Source of the DNA: Vibrio azureus
GTDB lineage: Bacteria > Pseudomonadota > Gammaproteobacteria > Enterobacterales > Vibrionaceae
Length of the DNA: 64,000 nucleotides
Reading direction: 5' to 3'
Assembly (NCBI RefSeq): GCF_002849855.1
Contig: NZ_CP018616.1
Coordinates: 682,001-746,000 of the forward strand
Position numbers and translations under genes: made by a program. The notes under the pieces are model-generated. The model saw nothing but the letters and a program-made list of their open reading frames with translations. It made no database searches and was not told the DNA's origin. The stretch's first letter is position 1. Each line of letters opens with the position of its first letter. Below, in pieces: positions 46,601 through 54,071 of this stretch.

Positions 46601-47433
46601 CTGACGGTGCCAGTGCCATTGCCAATGGGGTTGTTTTAACTACTGAGGCGATGGATCAAATTGATGCTATCAAAGTCAACAGCTCTTTAACCCCAAGTGA
46701 GAAAACGCGTCAAATAGCAGAGCTTATTCGTTCGCTGTCATTAGCGGCTGGATTGACGGTTTTAAACGTAAAGGGTAACAAGGATGATTTAGCGAAGTTA
46801 AAAGCGGGTAAACCAGATACCTCTGTAGAGCCTCCTTCTTATGAGCTTAAAGGGCAATCAAGCAATAAAGCTCATCAGAGTGTGGTGGAGCCTGAAAGAA
46901 CGGATTATAAGGTCTACGAAAAAGATACTGATGGCACAGTTAGGCCTACAACTCAACGTCTTGATCCGGACTTGCTGGAAAGAATAGAGATTGCCAAAAA
47001 GCATGCTTATGAATATGCTAAAGAAATTGATCAAAATTGGATTGGAGGAAAAGGTGAAAAAGGGCTTCAGCCTGCCCAAGGGGCAAAAAAACCCAAGATG
47101 GTGTCTGTAATAGTTACCAAAGATAGGCAAATTTTTAAAGCTTACAATACCAGAAGGGGTAACCCGCATTTTGAACCTCATCCTCTCGTTCATGTAGACG
47201 ATCGAGTTAAGAATGCTTACGACAATTTAGACGAAGAGTTAAAAAAGAGGCCAACTCATGGAATGTGTGCAGAGGTTTATACTACGCATAAGACGCTATC
47301 TGCTGAAGCAGATTTGGATGGCGCAGTCAGTGTGGCTGTGCATCTGGATGACTTTACGTTTAGAGATGCCTGTGAATCATGTTTCCCAGCAATAAAATCC
47401 TTCGGTATATTCGACGGTATAAAAATGGAGTAA
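43657..47433 (+). CDS. MIX type VI secretion effector with C-terminal YwqJ-type deaminase
   Basis: The ATG at 43657 is chosen because GGAG lies 8 bp upstream; an in-frame ATG at 43633 lacks a site. The 1258-residue protein has a MIX marker at about 255-275 (KAGYLYIFWKGKLWREL), a middle part with hydrophobic stretches at about 547-566 and 885-925 and a coiled coil at about 729-757, and a C-terminal YwqJ-type deaminase domain: HPLVHV near 1178, H1201-G-M-C1204-A-E1206 and C1239-E-S-C1242. C1204, C1239 and C1242 would bind zinc and E1206 be catalytic. MIX proteins are secreted by the type VI system; the domain likely deaminates a nucleobase in rival cells. An immunity gene follows 6 bp later. 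Confidence 0.85.
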   Translation: MNSNVRFIPSSKLSKAELPFVLTPDECIDIFSRVRNPNDILKSLPNELSQRISLSAKKSTSGLLKSMEAELVKVDWIAVSNSPRRGALSDAQINRYPKLKTYIQSVIYTGKTKVNKASYQPVTDDVVLPKDYIYVPSDPIPENKIVVEVAGQSPASNAAFYLSKSNDLSAKITQAKPDKKVSHRSLVKFEQLESVPRDLYLHIKMQGHPNPLSLRLAEGIMPVSKETEMAEWDNVLVPVRPLAYLNEEKSKSKSAELKAGYLYIFWKGKLWRELFITDKSYYQDIDVEYFRHLEQQEKNKQNPQPITRYPEGFDQQHVLLPYKIKGELQQGENGLKLLFRPQALTFAQIEKFEQDSAKLDKESTALDDINTYSVEQSFSDKNHILGVSSAQIHEVSEKDMPWLSDNAVVVDSLKDTNIAVAYVDGHNSGLRVELKTLGKYPIPEADFLIQFEDGTSQQERLDEEGFHFFESIPEGEFTITYSDYDDVYVKSVAAHICDAIKHRNKSKTFRLLSQSTEAIPMIVEAYDKYFNNNQGNGLVKDILHLFTRPNIRVAVIGLLVAGGVDVGGGETYYPPEATQNTILAIQAQPALSTVIKDSVLKLKLNRQRAIVESTKAYSEYKWFIAHSQQAIKDEGAPPLAYLGKDIDIEFKPEFYGQHIIMCRHQYHSGDGSTRPAEYYSYPINVGNAHSILAPDLEKAKDVIQQPETSLIADQRYIDTLKQIADNTEMDEEATEKHEEELEKLETNAERLRDLLEDSAGKTRYPIKAVAISTDTHAKQPLKAFLYQKRIKDNWFSDDEHVWGLVDWTYCGQTAFCGEYEGTGRNAEEAISNALKDWESNSQIAESHISYEVDIIDNNQAINLKGDLKTSGGSSLDTAIEWSSNIALGATAVTLIFAPVPGSRVASAAIWASIATSTTASALSIYQRYDKGFSNVRDDGLDTLAIVGNIFGAGWLRQSSLNFSGTNQGLKAGKYLLYGQVAADGASAIANGVVLTTEAMDQIDAIKVNSSLTPSEKTRQIAELIRSLSLAAGLTVLNVKGNKDDLAKLKAGKPDTSVEPPSYELKGQSSNKAHQSVVEPERTDYKVYEKDTDGTVRPTTQRLDPDLLERIEIAKKHAYEYAKEIDQNWIGGKGEKGLQPAQGAKKPKMVSVIVTKDRQIFKAYNTRRGNPHFEPHPLVHVDDRVKNAYDNLDEELKKRPTHGMCAEVYTTHKTLSAEADLDGAVSVAVHLDDFTFRDACESCFPAIKSFGIFDGIKME

Positions 47434-47439
47434 TAAATA

Positions 47440-47991
47440 ATGCAACAAAAAACTAAAGAATATCTCACCTCCATGGGTTGGAGTAGTGAACGTATGGTTG
47501 AGCTACCTGAAGAATATGCAGCGTATTCAATCAATGATAATGCCAAAAGCATATTAAGAAATATATATGGACTCACTCTAATTAGTAAGACTGGTCAGAA
47601 GAGGATTTTACGTCTAACGAGTAGGAATTTTGATTGCTCAAAAAGAGATGTTCAGGAAATGATTGAGGATTATAAACTCCCTTTAGATTTATACCCAATT
47701 GGCTCGTTATCTGAATTAGGAAGTTATTTATATATAGATAAACATGGGGGGTTTTATTACTTAGATGGACAACTAATATTTTTGGGTTCAAATTTAGATG
47801 AGTTTATTGAAACGATGGTTTTCAATGAGAGGGATATGATCGGGATTGACGAGCCTGATCCTTGCTATTGTTTCAACTATCCAGAGGGCGTTGAAAGCAA
47901 ATTAACCCCCTCGCAAAGGTTAACGTATTACAATTCGACAACACCGGCCCCCTGGTTATATGACATCGAATTAGGTCTTATTCCGCTGTAA
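47440..47991 (+). CDS. SUKH-3-like immunity protein of the MIX-deaminase effector
   Basis: The 183-residue protein starts 6 bp after the effector stop and must be cotranscribed. Its core LYPIGSLSELGSYLYIDKHG, GFYYLDGQLIFLGSNLDEF and the acidic composition fit SUKH-3-type immunity proteins, which commonly accompany YwqJ-type deaminase toxins. The cognate role is inferred from adjacency. Two more copies lie at 35031 and 36807. It lacks a signal peptide, consistent with protection in the cytoplasm. Confidence 0.8.
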   Translation: MQQKTKEYLTSMGWSSERMVELPEEYAAYSINDNAKSILRNIYGLTLISKTGQKRILRLTSRNFDCSKRDVQEMIEDYKLPLDLYPIGSLSELGSYLYIDKHGGFYYLDGQLIFLGSNLDEFIETMVFNERDMIGIDEPDPCYCFNYPEGVESKLTPSQRLTYYNSTTPAPWLYDIELGLIPL

Positions 47992-48021
47992 ATCGCTTTT
48001 TTAAAAAGTAAAGTTATATCT

Positions 48022-48049
48022 GGGGTGTTCTTATGAGCACCTCATTTTT
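48022..48049 (+). terminator. immunity-cassette terminator, copy 3
   Basis: The GGGGTGTTC TTAT GAGCACCTC ATTTTT hairpin ends the effector-immunity operon. The 48050-48206 interval beyond it shows no gene. Confidence 0.82.
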
Positions 48050-48206
48050 ATTCTCTGGTTAATAATGTTTCCAGAGCCTGTGTCTCTACACTACACATCG
48101 ACCTATGTCTTGATGAGTATCGTCACAGCCTAAACAGGACATTTTCGCTTTGTTATAACACTGTCGGTGCGCATTAATATAATTATGTTAAATAAATTCG
48201 TTGAGC

Positions 48207-48728
48207 GGGGCTTGTTGCAAAAACCTCGCAGTCAGCCAGATTTTAACTATGATTCATCACTGAGCAATGCGTTATGGCCAAGTCTGAATTCAAATGGCGA
48301 CATTTCACCCCTGAACTGATCTTATGGTGTGTGCGGTGGTATGGCACTACCGCGATGAGCCACGCAAACCTCAGTGATATGCTGGCCGAACGCGGTGTAT
48401 TCGTGAATCGCTCCACGATTTATCGTTGGTTTATCCACTATGAGCCTATCCTACATAAGAAGTTACGCCGTTGTCAGTTCACTCGTATCGATTCTTCCTG
48501 ACAACTTGATGAAACTTACGTCAGGGTGAAAGGCAAATGGCATTATCTCTATCGAGCCATCAATAAACGTGGGGAAACGGTGTATTTCTTCTTTTCTCAT
48601 AAGCGTAATAAAGAGGCCGCTTATCAATTTCTCAAACGCTGCTTACGTCGCTACAAACCCTCCTTTCATCCCAACGCATTGAATACTGACAAACATTCGT
48701 CTTATGGGAACACCATTGATCGTCTCAA
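48207..48728 (+). mobile_element. 3'-truncated IS6-family element
   Basis: Begins with the terminal repeat GGGGCTTGTTGCAAAAACCT and follows the intact copy to about codon 152 of the transposase, then breaks at CGTCTCAA into an end-to-end scar. The right half is missing. Confidence 0.9.
48274..48728 (+). pseudogene. IS6-family transposase with nonsense codon and truncation
   Basis: Same start as the intact transposase (MAKSEFKWRHFTPEL). The Trp codon of SSWQ is TGA (48499-48501), so the product stops at 75 residues. The frame reopens through VKGKWHYLYRAINKRGETV and NTDKHSSYGN before the break, so catalytic Glu is lost. Confidence 0.93.
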
Positions 48729-48729
48729 G

Positions 48730-48749
48730 GGGCTTGTTGCAACAAGCCC
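48730..48749. repeat. IS6 end-to-end palindromic scar 1
   Basis: GGGCTTGTTGCAACAAGCCC is a perfect 20-bp palindrome made of two IS6 ends facing each other with no IS body between them. Confidence 0.85.
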
Positions 48750-48781
48750 AAACATGGAGTTTCCATGTCTGGCCTATAATA

Positions 48782-49024
48782 TTATTTACTATTCACTTTT
48801 GGTTGAATAGCATTCACATTTAGCGCTTCCGTATTGCTATGTAAAACAAACGCTAGACCCAATGTTATAAGAAAGAAAACAAAGCTAGATGCTAAACTTT
48901 TGAACGTTTCTTTAAGGTTTGTAAAACCGTAACTGATCCCTTTTAAAATAAGAACCATTGATATAGAACAAGAGATACATATAGAAAAGAACAATAAATA
49001 ACCTAAAAATGTCATTATACTCAT
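48782..49024 (-). CDS. small two-helix membrane protein
   Basis: No family is recognised. The 80-residue product has two transmembrane helices (FLGYLLFFSICISCSISMVL near residue 6, SLASSFVFFLITLGLAFVLH near 44) and a short polar C terminus. The start overlaps the preceding frame by four bases (49021-49024). Small membrane proteins next to toxin genes are often immunity proteins, but no partner toxin is seen. Confidence 0.5.
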   Translation of the reverse strand: MSIMTFLGYLLFFSICISCSISMVLILKGISYGFTNLKETFKSLASSFVFFLITLGLAFVLHSNTEALNVNAIQPKVNSK

Positions 49025-49389
49025 TTAATCACACACCCATCGTGAACAATCGGATCCATAAGTTTTGATACCTTCAGTTGAAAATTGAAGATACCCAAGT
49101 GGCACTTCTTCCCATATCGCCACCGACAGGGCTTTTTGCAAAAATTGTCTGGTACGTTTTGGAGTTGATCTTGTAAGTTCCAGTTCTCAGGCTTCTCCTT
49201 CGAATAAAACCAAGGGCTTCCTTTTTCTAGCCATTTTTTCCTGTAATTATTGGCACTATTAAAAGTTCGGTCTTCGTATCCAAATTCAATTTCACAACAA
49301 TCGCCTTCAATATCTTTGGAATTTACGCATAAAAAGAGGTGCTCAATTAGGCACTTCAAAAACATCTTCAATTTTTGCAACAAGCCCCC
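49021..49389 (-). pseudogene. chimeric remnant: IS6 right end fused to an unknown gene
   Basis: Reading the minus strand, the first 25 or so codons are IS6 right-end sequence (49307-49389). The frame continues into non-IS sequence with EIEFGYEDRTFNSANNYRKK and SPWFYSKEKPENWN, then passes a second IS6-end fragment (GGGCTTTTTGCAAAAATTG, about 49131-49149) and a non-homologous tail. The original protein is not recognised; its start was replaced by the IS. Confidence 0.55.
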
Positions 49390-49414
49390 TCAGAGGGGTG
49401 TTTCCGCTTTTACA

Positions 49415-49660
49415 TTAACCCCACATCCCTAAGACGGCAGCAACTGCCCAAAAAATTGAAATCCCAACTAATGATAAAACCACCACAATTAACAGAATTA
49501 TTTTAGATAATTTCTCCTTAAAGACAATTACTTCATTATATATAAGAAAAATATATACATATATTGGAGCAAGAGCAATGAATACTATAGAACCAAAAAG
49601 GCCAATACTATTCACAACATCAGCAACCAAAAGTAAAAATAAACCAATTATACTATCCAT
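49415..49660 (-). CDS. small membrane protein
   Basis: The 81-residue product has two or three hydrophobic helices (about 5-22, 24-42 and 53-78). A GAGG lies very close to the ATG. No family is recognised. It sits directly downstream of a short Gly-rich open remnant (about 49684-49775, minus strand, GGGSGLFGGINNKPDNLIFG) that could be the tail of a lost larger gene. Confidence 0.45.
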   Translation of the reverse strand: MDSIIGLFLLLVADVVNSIGLFGSIVFIALAPIYVYIFLIYNEVIVFKEKLSKIILLIVVVLSLVGISIFWAVAAVLGMWG

Positions 49661-49778
49661 ATCCTCACTATCATCTGAATCTATTAATTACATTTGAGTT
49701 AACAGGCCCCAAAATCAAATTATCAGGTTTATTGTTAATCCCACCGAATAGTCCACTCCCACCCCCAACAGTTTTGAT

Positions 49779-49798
49779 GGGCTTGTTGCAACAAGCCC
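49779..49798. repeat. IS6 end-to-end palindromic scar 2
   Basis: A second exact copy of GGGCTTGTTGCAACAAGCCC. Beside it, TTCAATTCCACAACAATCGC repeats a sequence found next to the IS6 remnant at 49284-49304, so these junctions were once the same locus. Confidence 0.85.
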
Positions 49799-49822
49799 AA
49801 TTCAATTCCACAACAATCGCAT

Positions 49823-50443
49823 TTAATATGCAAATTTTAGAGGTTTATATTTCAATTTATCAGCTAAGCTAGGCCAATTGTTACTTATATATTTTTTGGC
49901 ATCATACTGATTATTAATGACGTTTACATTATATGTTGAACCTCCAAAAGGCTTTACAGTACGAACAACCTTAAGTTGTCCAGTATTGATAACCTCTCCT
50001 GCATTAACTTCAAAATAAGCTACGCCGACTTGTTTGCCATTATTCGTCCAATATCCTGCTGGACAATACTCTGCCTCTGGTTCTTCGTATACACAACGTA
50101 CGACAACATATCTTCCTGGTTTAAGAAGGTAGGCATGAAGGTCGTGTGGTTCTTCACCGCTAATACCTGGAATGATAGCTCCGGGGTATGTTGCAAACTC
50201 CCACTCAGAACTTAAAACAAGTTCACGGTGGCTTTTATTACCATCAATCTGGTTAAAAGCCACTAACATAGTTCCACTGGTATCACCAAATAACCTATGA
50301 GCCTCTGCTTTTGCATCAATCAAAACAATTGCCTTATCTTTAGGGAATGGTACAGAAATTTTATCGCTGCCTGCTTGGCGGTATACCTGACTACTACAGC
50401 CTGAAATAATTGTTAATAGTGCAATAAAGCATAATTTATACAT
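49823..50443 (-). CDS. outer-membrane or periplasmic lipoprotein of unknown function
   Basis: The 206-residue protein has a lipoprotein signal (MYKLCFIALLTIISGC) with lipobox ISGC at residues 13-16. The mature part has an FPKDKAIVLIDAKAEAHRLF segment and a LKPGRYVVVRC segment that suggest a beta-rich domain. No family is recognised. It lies between IS6 scars on the minus strand, upstream of decayed small genes. Confidence 0.7.
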   Translation of the reverse strand: MYKLCFIALLTIISGCSSQVYRQAGSDKISVPFPKDKAIVLIDAKAEAHRLFGDTSGTMLVAFNQIDGNKSHRELVLSSEWEFATYPGAIIPGISGEEPHDLHAYLLKPGRYVVVRCVYEEPEAEYCPAGYWTNNGKQVGVAYFEVNAGEVINTGQLKVVRTVKPFGGSTYNVNVINNQYDAKKYISNNWPSLADKLKYKPLKFAY

Positions 50444-50664
50444 AAATCTCTTTTCCTTTATTTAATTAAATATACGTGCTTGTTGTAAAAAGTTCACAAC
50501 CCGCCATTCTAAATTAAATCTTTAATAGATTTGAAATAAGGTGACCAAATGGACACATCAGAGGGATGTTTTCGATTTTACATTAACCCCATATCCCTAA
50601 GATGACACTACCGCGAGGATATCTGGACTAAATAGTACAGTAGCCCCAGTAATTAACCTCACTG

Positions 50665-51483
50665 CTATTTGTCTTTTTTGAATAGTTTATTTTTTAACCA
50701 AACCACAGGCAGGAATATAAGAAACCATAGTTTTTTTCCGAAAGCGAGTAAGAGAGCTCCAATAGCTAATCCACCTTTGCCTGCAACCTTTCCTGTGATC
50801 AATTTGTACATCAAAGCACCAGCTCCAAAGGCTGCAACCGTATCAGTCTCTGGAACAAAGTCTTTATAGGTATGGCCTTTTTCATACTCTAGCTGTTCTA
50901 GAATCGGCGCTAAATTATCTTCCGCTGATATAAATTGCTCTTGAGATCCTACCCAAGTGATTTGACTATAACCTTCTCTAGATAATTTCAATGCTCTTGC
51001 ATTAACTATTTTCTCATTCTCACTAGTGTGCGCCCTTATAGCATAATACATCGTTGCTTCTTTCTTGTTTAATGTTGGTTTCTCTGCCCATCCATCAATA
51101 AAGAGAAGCGCACCTTTCCTATGCTTATTATCATCCTCTGTACTATCGATAAGCTCTTGAAGTAAATCATTGCTATCAATACTTTCTTCCCAATCATCCA
51201 TTTTTATAAAGCCAGGTCTGCTTTCTGTTATAATAAACCTGCTTAAATCTTGGTTAAAAAGAACTGCATTTGGAGAGCTAGGAACTCCATTAATTTCTTC
51301 TTCTAAAATTGCTGCGTCATCACCTCTAACCAAAGACTGCCCAGTCTTAACTAGGATCGTTGCGTCTTGATTTGGTACGTCATATGTACCTTCATATTCC
51401 CAGTTAAGGTTATCGAGTGGATTGGCAAATACCGAGCTTGCGATTAGCACTAATCCAATGGCCATGTATTTCATTTTTTTCAA
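50665..51483 (-). CDS. DUF2167 membrane protein
   Basis: The 272-residue protein has a signal peptide (MKKMKYMAIGLVLIASSVFA) and the DUF2167 features: LNWEYEGTYDVPNQDATILV near residue 27, GFIKMDDWEESIDSNDLLQ near 95, LFIDGWAEKPTLNKKEATMY near 126, AAFGAGALMYKLITGKVAGK near 215 and two C-terminal helices ending in a Lys-rich tail. Function of the family is unknown. The native start is well supported by the signal peptide. Confidence 0.82.
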   Translation of the reverse strand: MKKMKYMAIGLVLIASSVFANPLDNLNWEYEGTYDVPNQDATILVKTGQSLVRGDDAAILEEEINGVPSSPNAVLFNQDLSRFIITESRPGFIKMDDWEESIDSNDLLQELIDSTEDDNKHRKGALLFIDGWAEKPTLNKKEATMYYAIRAHTSENEKIVNARALKLSREGYSQITWVGSQEQFISAEDNLAPILEQLEYEKGHTYKDFVPETDTVAAFGAGALMYKLITGKVAGKGGLAIGALLLAFGKKLWFLIFLPVVWLKNKLFKKDK

Positions 51484-51506
51484 TGTTATTACCTTAAAAT
51501 TATTTT

Positions 51507-51782
51507 TTAGATGATGAAGACGGTGGAAAGAAGGTAGTTTTTACCGCTCTCAGTCTCCCGATTACTGTAAATCGTAACGGGTTTGTCTGCGAACCTTGCA
51601 GCAAATAGTACACTTGCATACGTTTCGTAATTCGAGTCAGATTCATTTAAATAGGCCCAAGTATTTTCATTTCCACAAAGAGGCTTATTTCCTTTTATAG
51701 TAACTCTAAAGCCGTAATTTTCACCATTGTTTAGCAGCGTAGGAAAAAATAAGAACACAAGTCACAAGTAAGTAACGCATAT
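51507..51782 (-). pseudogene. small secreted protein with an N-terminal frameshift
   Basis: An ATG near 51782 gives a signal-like MRYLLVTCVLIFS, then the frame is lost at a run of six T (minus strand); removing one T joins it to the open frame PTLLNNGENYGFRVTIKGNK and NTWAYLNESDSNYETYASVL that runs to 51507. A single-base homopolymer change, or a sequencing error, would explain it. The family is not named. Confidence 0.5.
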
Positions 51783-52049
51783 TTATTTCCTTATGGATTA
51801 TTTTTAGTTGTTCTTTAATAGGGTTAAAATCCTATTATTTTATTAGAAATAGAAATGTATTTAAACTGCTCTACTATATATTAAAATATAACATTAATTA
51901 ACTTTTAAATATAAAAATAATTATATTATTTAAAGGTACATTTATTAAAATAAAAGCAATTTTTCTTTATATTAATTATAGAACCATTTTTCTCTGATTT
52001 GACACGCCGACCTTTTAATCATTGCAAACATGATTAGTAGATTTCGACC
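51783..52049. other. very AT-rich gene-free interval at the island's right side
   Basis: Long A/T runs, no coding frame of interest. It probably holds the promoter of the minus-strand genes at 50665-51782. Confidence 0.5.
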
Positions 52050-52174
52050 TATGTCATTAGGATATACTTCTAGATCATAGTCTTAAACGGCTTGAAAAAC
52101 ACAGTTGTCATCACTTAAATGGCAGTGTTCATAATGTCATAACTTAAATGGCGGCTCTCCTGCACTCTCAACTT
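52050..52174 (-). repeat. right arm of the island-bounding inverted repeat
   Basis: Nearly identical reverse complement of 27596-27720, including the two TGTCAT(C/A)ACTTAAATGGC units and the shared 14-base TTGAAAAACACAGT stretch. IS6 right-end sequence continues outside to about 52260. Confidence 0.85.
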
Positions 52175-52260
52175 AGGCTCATCACGACGTAACCAAAAAT
52201 CAAACTGGCCTTTATTCAACATCCTTATCCCCTCAAAACCTTGAATCGTTGACCAAGCCC
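52155..52260 (-). repeat. IS6 remnant at the right island edge
   Basis: GGCGGCTCTCCTGCACTCTC through AACATCCTTATCCCCTCAAA and GAATCGTTGACCAAGCCC matches the C-terminal coding part of the IS6 transposase. The island ends here; backbone-like repeat sequence and gmhB follow. Confidence 0.85.
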
Positions 52261-52447
52261 TCTCAGACAACTTTCTCCTTGTAAAAGTTAAGAAGGAGTC
52301 CGCTATGACGCTTCGTTGCTTCTCTGAATTCGACTCGTAACATCATTCTGAATTAAGTATATGGAGTCACTTGGATATAATCAGATCGTGCTGAAGTGAA
52401 TAAGGTATGTAATAATCTATTCAAACCGAGCTAATAGAGAATACATT

Positions 52448-52999
52448 TTGGCAAAACCTGCTGTTTTTATCGATCGTGATGGGGTGATCAATGTCGATCA
52501 CGGTTATGTACATGATGAACATGATTTTGAGTATATCGAAGGCGTGTTTGAAGCGGCAAAAGCGTTGAAAGATCTTGGGTATTTACTTGTTCTAGTGACT
52601 AACCAGTCTGGTATCGCTCGTGGCAAGTTCAGTGAAGAGCGTTTTTTATCTTTGACTCAATGGATGGACTGGAACTTTGTAGACAACGGCGTAGAGCTTG
52701 ATGGGATTTATTACTGCCCACATCATCCCGAACATGGCATTGGTGAATACAAGCAAGATTGCGATTGCCGTAAGCCAAAGCCTGGAATGTTTATCACTGC
52801 CCGTGATTTCTTGAAAATTGATATGGCTAAATCAGTGATGATTGGTGATAAAGCCGAAGATATGATGGCTGCTGAGGCCGCGGGAGTGGGTACTAAAATC
52901 TTGGTACGCACGGGTAAGCCAATTACCTCTCAAGGTGAACAGCTTGCCAGTGTGGTGCTGGACAGTATCGCGGACGTGCCGAACTATCTCGCTCAATGA
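52448..52999 (+). CDS. gmhB: D-glycero-beta-D-manno-heptose 1,7-bisphosphate phosphatase
   Basis: GmhB dephosphorylates heptose bisphosphate during ADP-heptose synthesis for the lipopolysaccharide core. The 183-residue HAD-family protein has the nucleophile motif [15 protein letters not shown] near residue 6, [10 protein letters not shown] near 53, the zinc-binding Cys/His cluster [10 protein letters not shown] and [10 protein letters not shown] (about 92-115) and MIGDKAEDM near 135. It uses a TTG start. In other vibrios it directly follows metN divergently, so the island was inserted here. Confidence 0.95.
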   Translation: MAKPAVFIDRDGVINVDHGYVHDEHDFEYIEGVFEAAKALKDLGYLLVLVTNQSGIARGKFSEERFLSLTQWMDWNFVDNGVELDGIYYCPHHPEHGIGEYKQDCDCRKPKPGMFITARDFLKIDMAKSVMIGDKAEDMMAAEAAGVGTKILVRTGKPITSQGEQLASVVLDSIADVPNYLAQ

Positions 53000-53012
53000 T
53001 ATTTTTGAGACA

Positions 53013-53089
53013 CTATACCCAGCACCTTGAATTGGCTGGGCATAAGTGTCTCTGACTCAAGCATCCTGAGGTCACTTGGGTATAGTTAG
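53013..53089. repeat. ACTTGGGTATA-family inverted repeat after gmhB
   Basis: ACTATACCCAGCACCTTGA and TCCTGAGGTCACTTGGGTAT flank about 35 bp as imperfect inverted arms in the gmhB-yitT gap. Confidence 0.65.
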
Positions 53090-53125
53090 CTTTAAGCTGA
53101 ACTGAACGCTTGTTACTTGCTTAAC

Positions 53126-53767
53126 TCATACGCCATAAGTAACCGAATAGCGGTTAGGCTTATGGTTCATGGCCAGAACAAGGTTGAGGGCCAAGGCACC
53201 TAAAATTGATAATGCAATCGCTTCAGGTGTCACGAAGAAGCAAGAAGCAAACAAAATACAGGCATCGATAGTCATCTGAGTTTTGCCAACAGAGATTCCG
53301 AACTTGTCTTGAATGAAAAGGCATAACACATTGAAGCCGCCCAAACTTGAGCGGTGACGAAATAGAATCAACATCCCCAATCCCATTAATAAGCCACCCG
53401 CTAACGCACAGTAGACATTATTAATTGACTCTAAGGAGATCAGTAACGAGAAATGATCAGTCATTACCGATACTAATGCCCCTGATATCGCACTGTTGAA
53501 CGCAAAACGACGACCAAACCTTTTCCACGCAAGTAGGTAAAAAGGGCAATTGACCAAAAAGTACAGCAAACCAAAGCTAAAAGGGGTAAATTGGCTGATA
53601 AGCAAAGCCAATCCAGTTGTTCCACCAGTGAGAAGATCTGCAGACTGGAGAAAAAAGACACCTTGAGCAACTAAAAAAGTGCCGGTTAAAATTGCTATCC
53701 AGTCTTCTTTGCGTGAATGTATTTCCATGTATTTTCTATCAGGGTCGGTAATAAATCGGGCGGGCAT
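53126..53767 (-). CDS. YitT/DUF161-family membrane protein
   Basis: The 213-residue protein has about five transmembrane helices and the family features GTFLVAQGVFFLQSADLLTG followed by GTTGLALLIS (near 29-55), and LGGFNVLCLFIQDKFGISVG near 141. Function is unknown; the DUF2179 C-terminal domain of Bacillus YitT is absent, as in other short members. The start could also be MEIHSRKEDW (about 53728), which matches the family length better. Confidence 0.85.
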   Translation of the reverse strand: MPARFITDPDRKYMEIHSRKEDWIAILTGTFLVAQGVFFLQSADLLTGGTTGLALLISQFTPFSFGLLYFLVNCPFYLLAWKRFGRRFAFNSAISGALVSVMTDHFSLLISLESINNVYCALAGGLLMGLGMLILFRHRSSLGGFNVLCLFIQDKFGISVGKTQMTIDACILFASCFFVTPEAIALSILGALALNLVLAMNHKPNRYSVTYGV

Positions 53768-54071
53768 AGTAGTAAAAAGATGATCTTTTCGGTAGTAAAA
53801 GGGTAGAATTTACAGCATATCGCTGTAATTTTAGCTTTACACAGTGTAAAGCAAATAATTGACACAATCGTTTTTACTCGCGACCAGTCTTTGGTGATGA
53901 TTTATTTTAAATGGCGCAATGAAAAAACTGCATGAGAAAATAGTAAATTTCTCTTTATGACCAAGATCAAATTATGTAGAATGCGCGCCATTAGAGTGAC
54001 GAAAACGTTTGCGTTGGTCGTTATTTGGTTTTTTTGTAACTTTCAGTATTAATCTGAGTCAGGAGATACAG
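53768..54071 (+). promoter_or_regulatory. glyA leader and promoter region
   Basis: About 300 bp without a gene. A TAGAAT -10-like hexamer at 53977-53982 lies about 17 bp before the PurR-like box. No riboswitch-like structure was recognised. Confidence 0.45.
53999..54014 (+). promoter_or_regulatory. PurR-type operator upstream of glyA
   Basis: ACGAAAACGTTTGCGT differs at one position from the E. coli PurR consensus ACGCAAACGTTTGCGT. glyA is a known PurR target in E. coli because it supplies one-carbon units for purines. It sits 58 bp before the start codon, just after the presumed promoter. Confidence 0.82.

Noticed and set aside
27199..52260. Prophage or integrative conjugative element
   Set aside because: No integrase, phage structural, relaxase or type IV secretion gene is seen; all mobility genes belong to insertion sequences.
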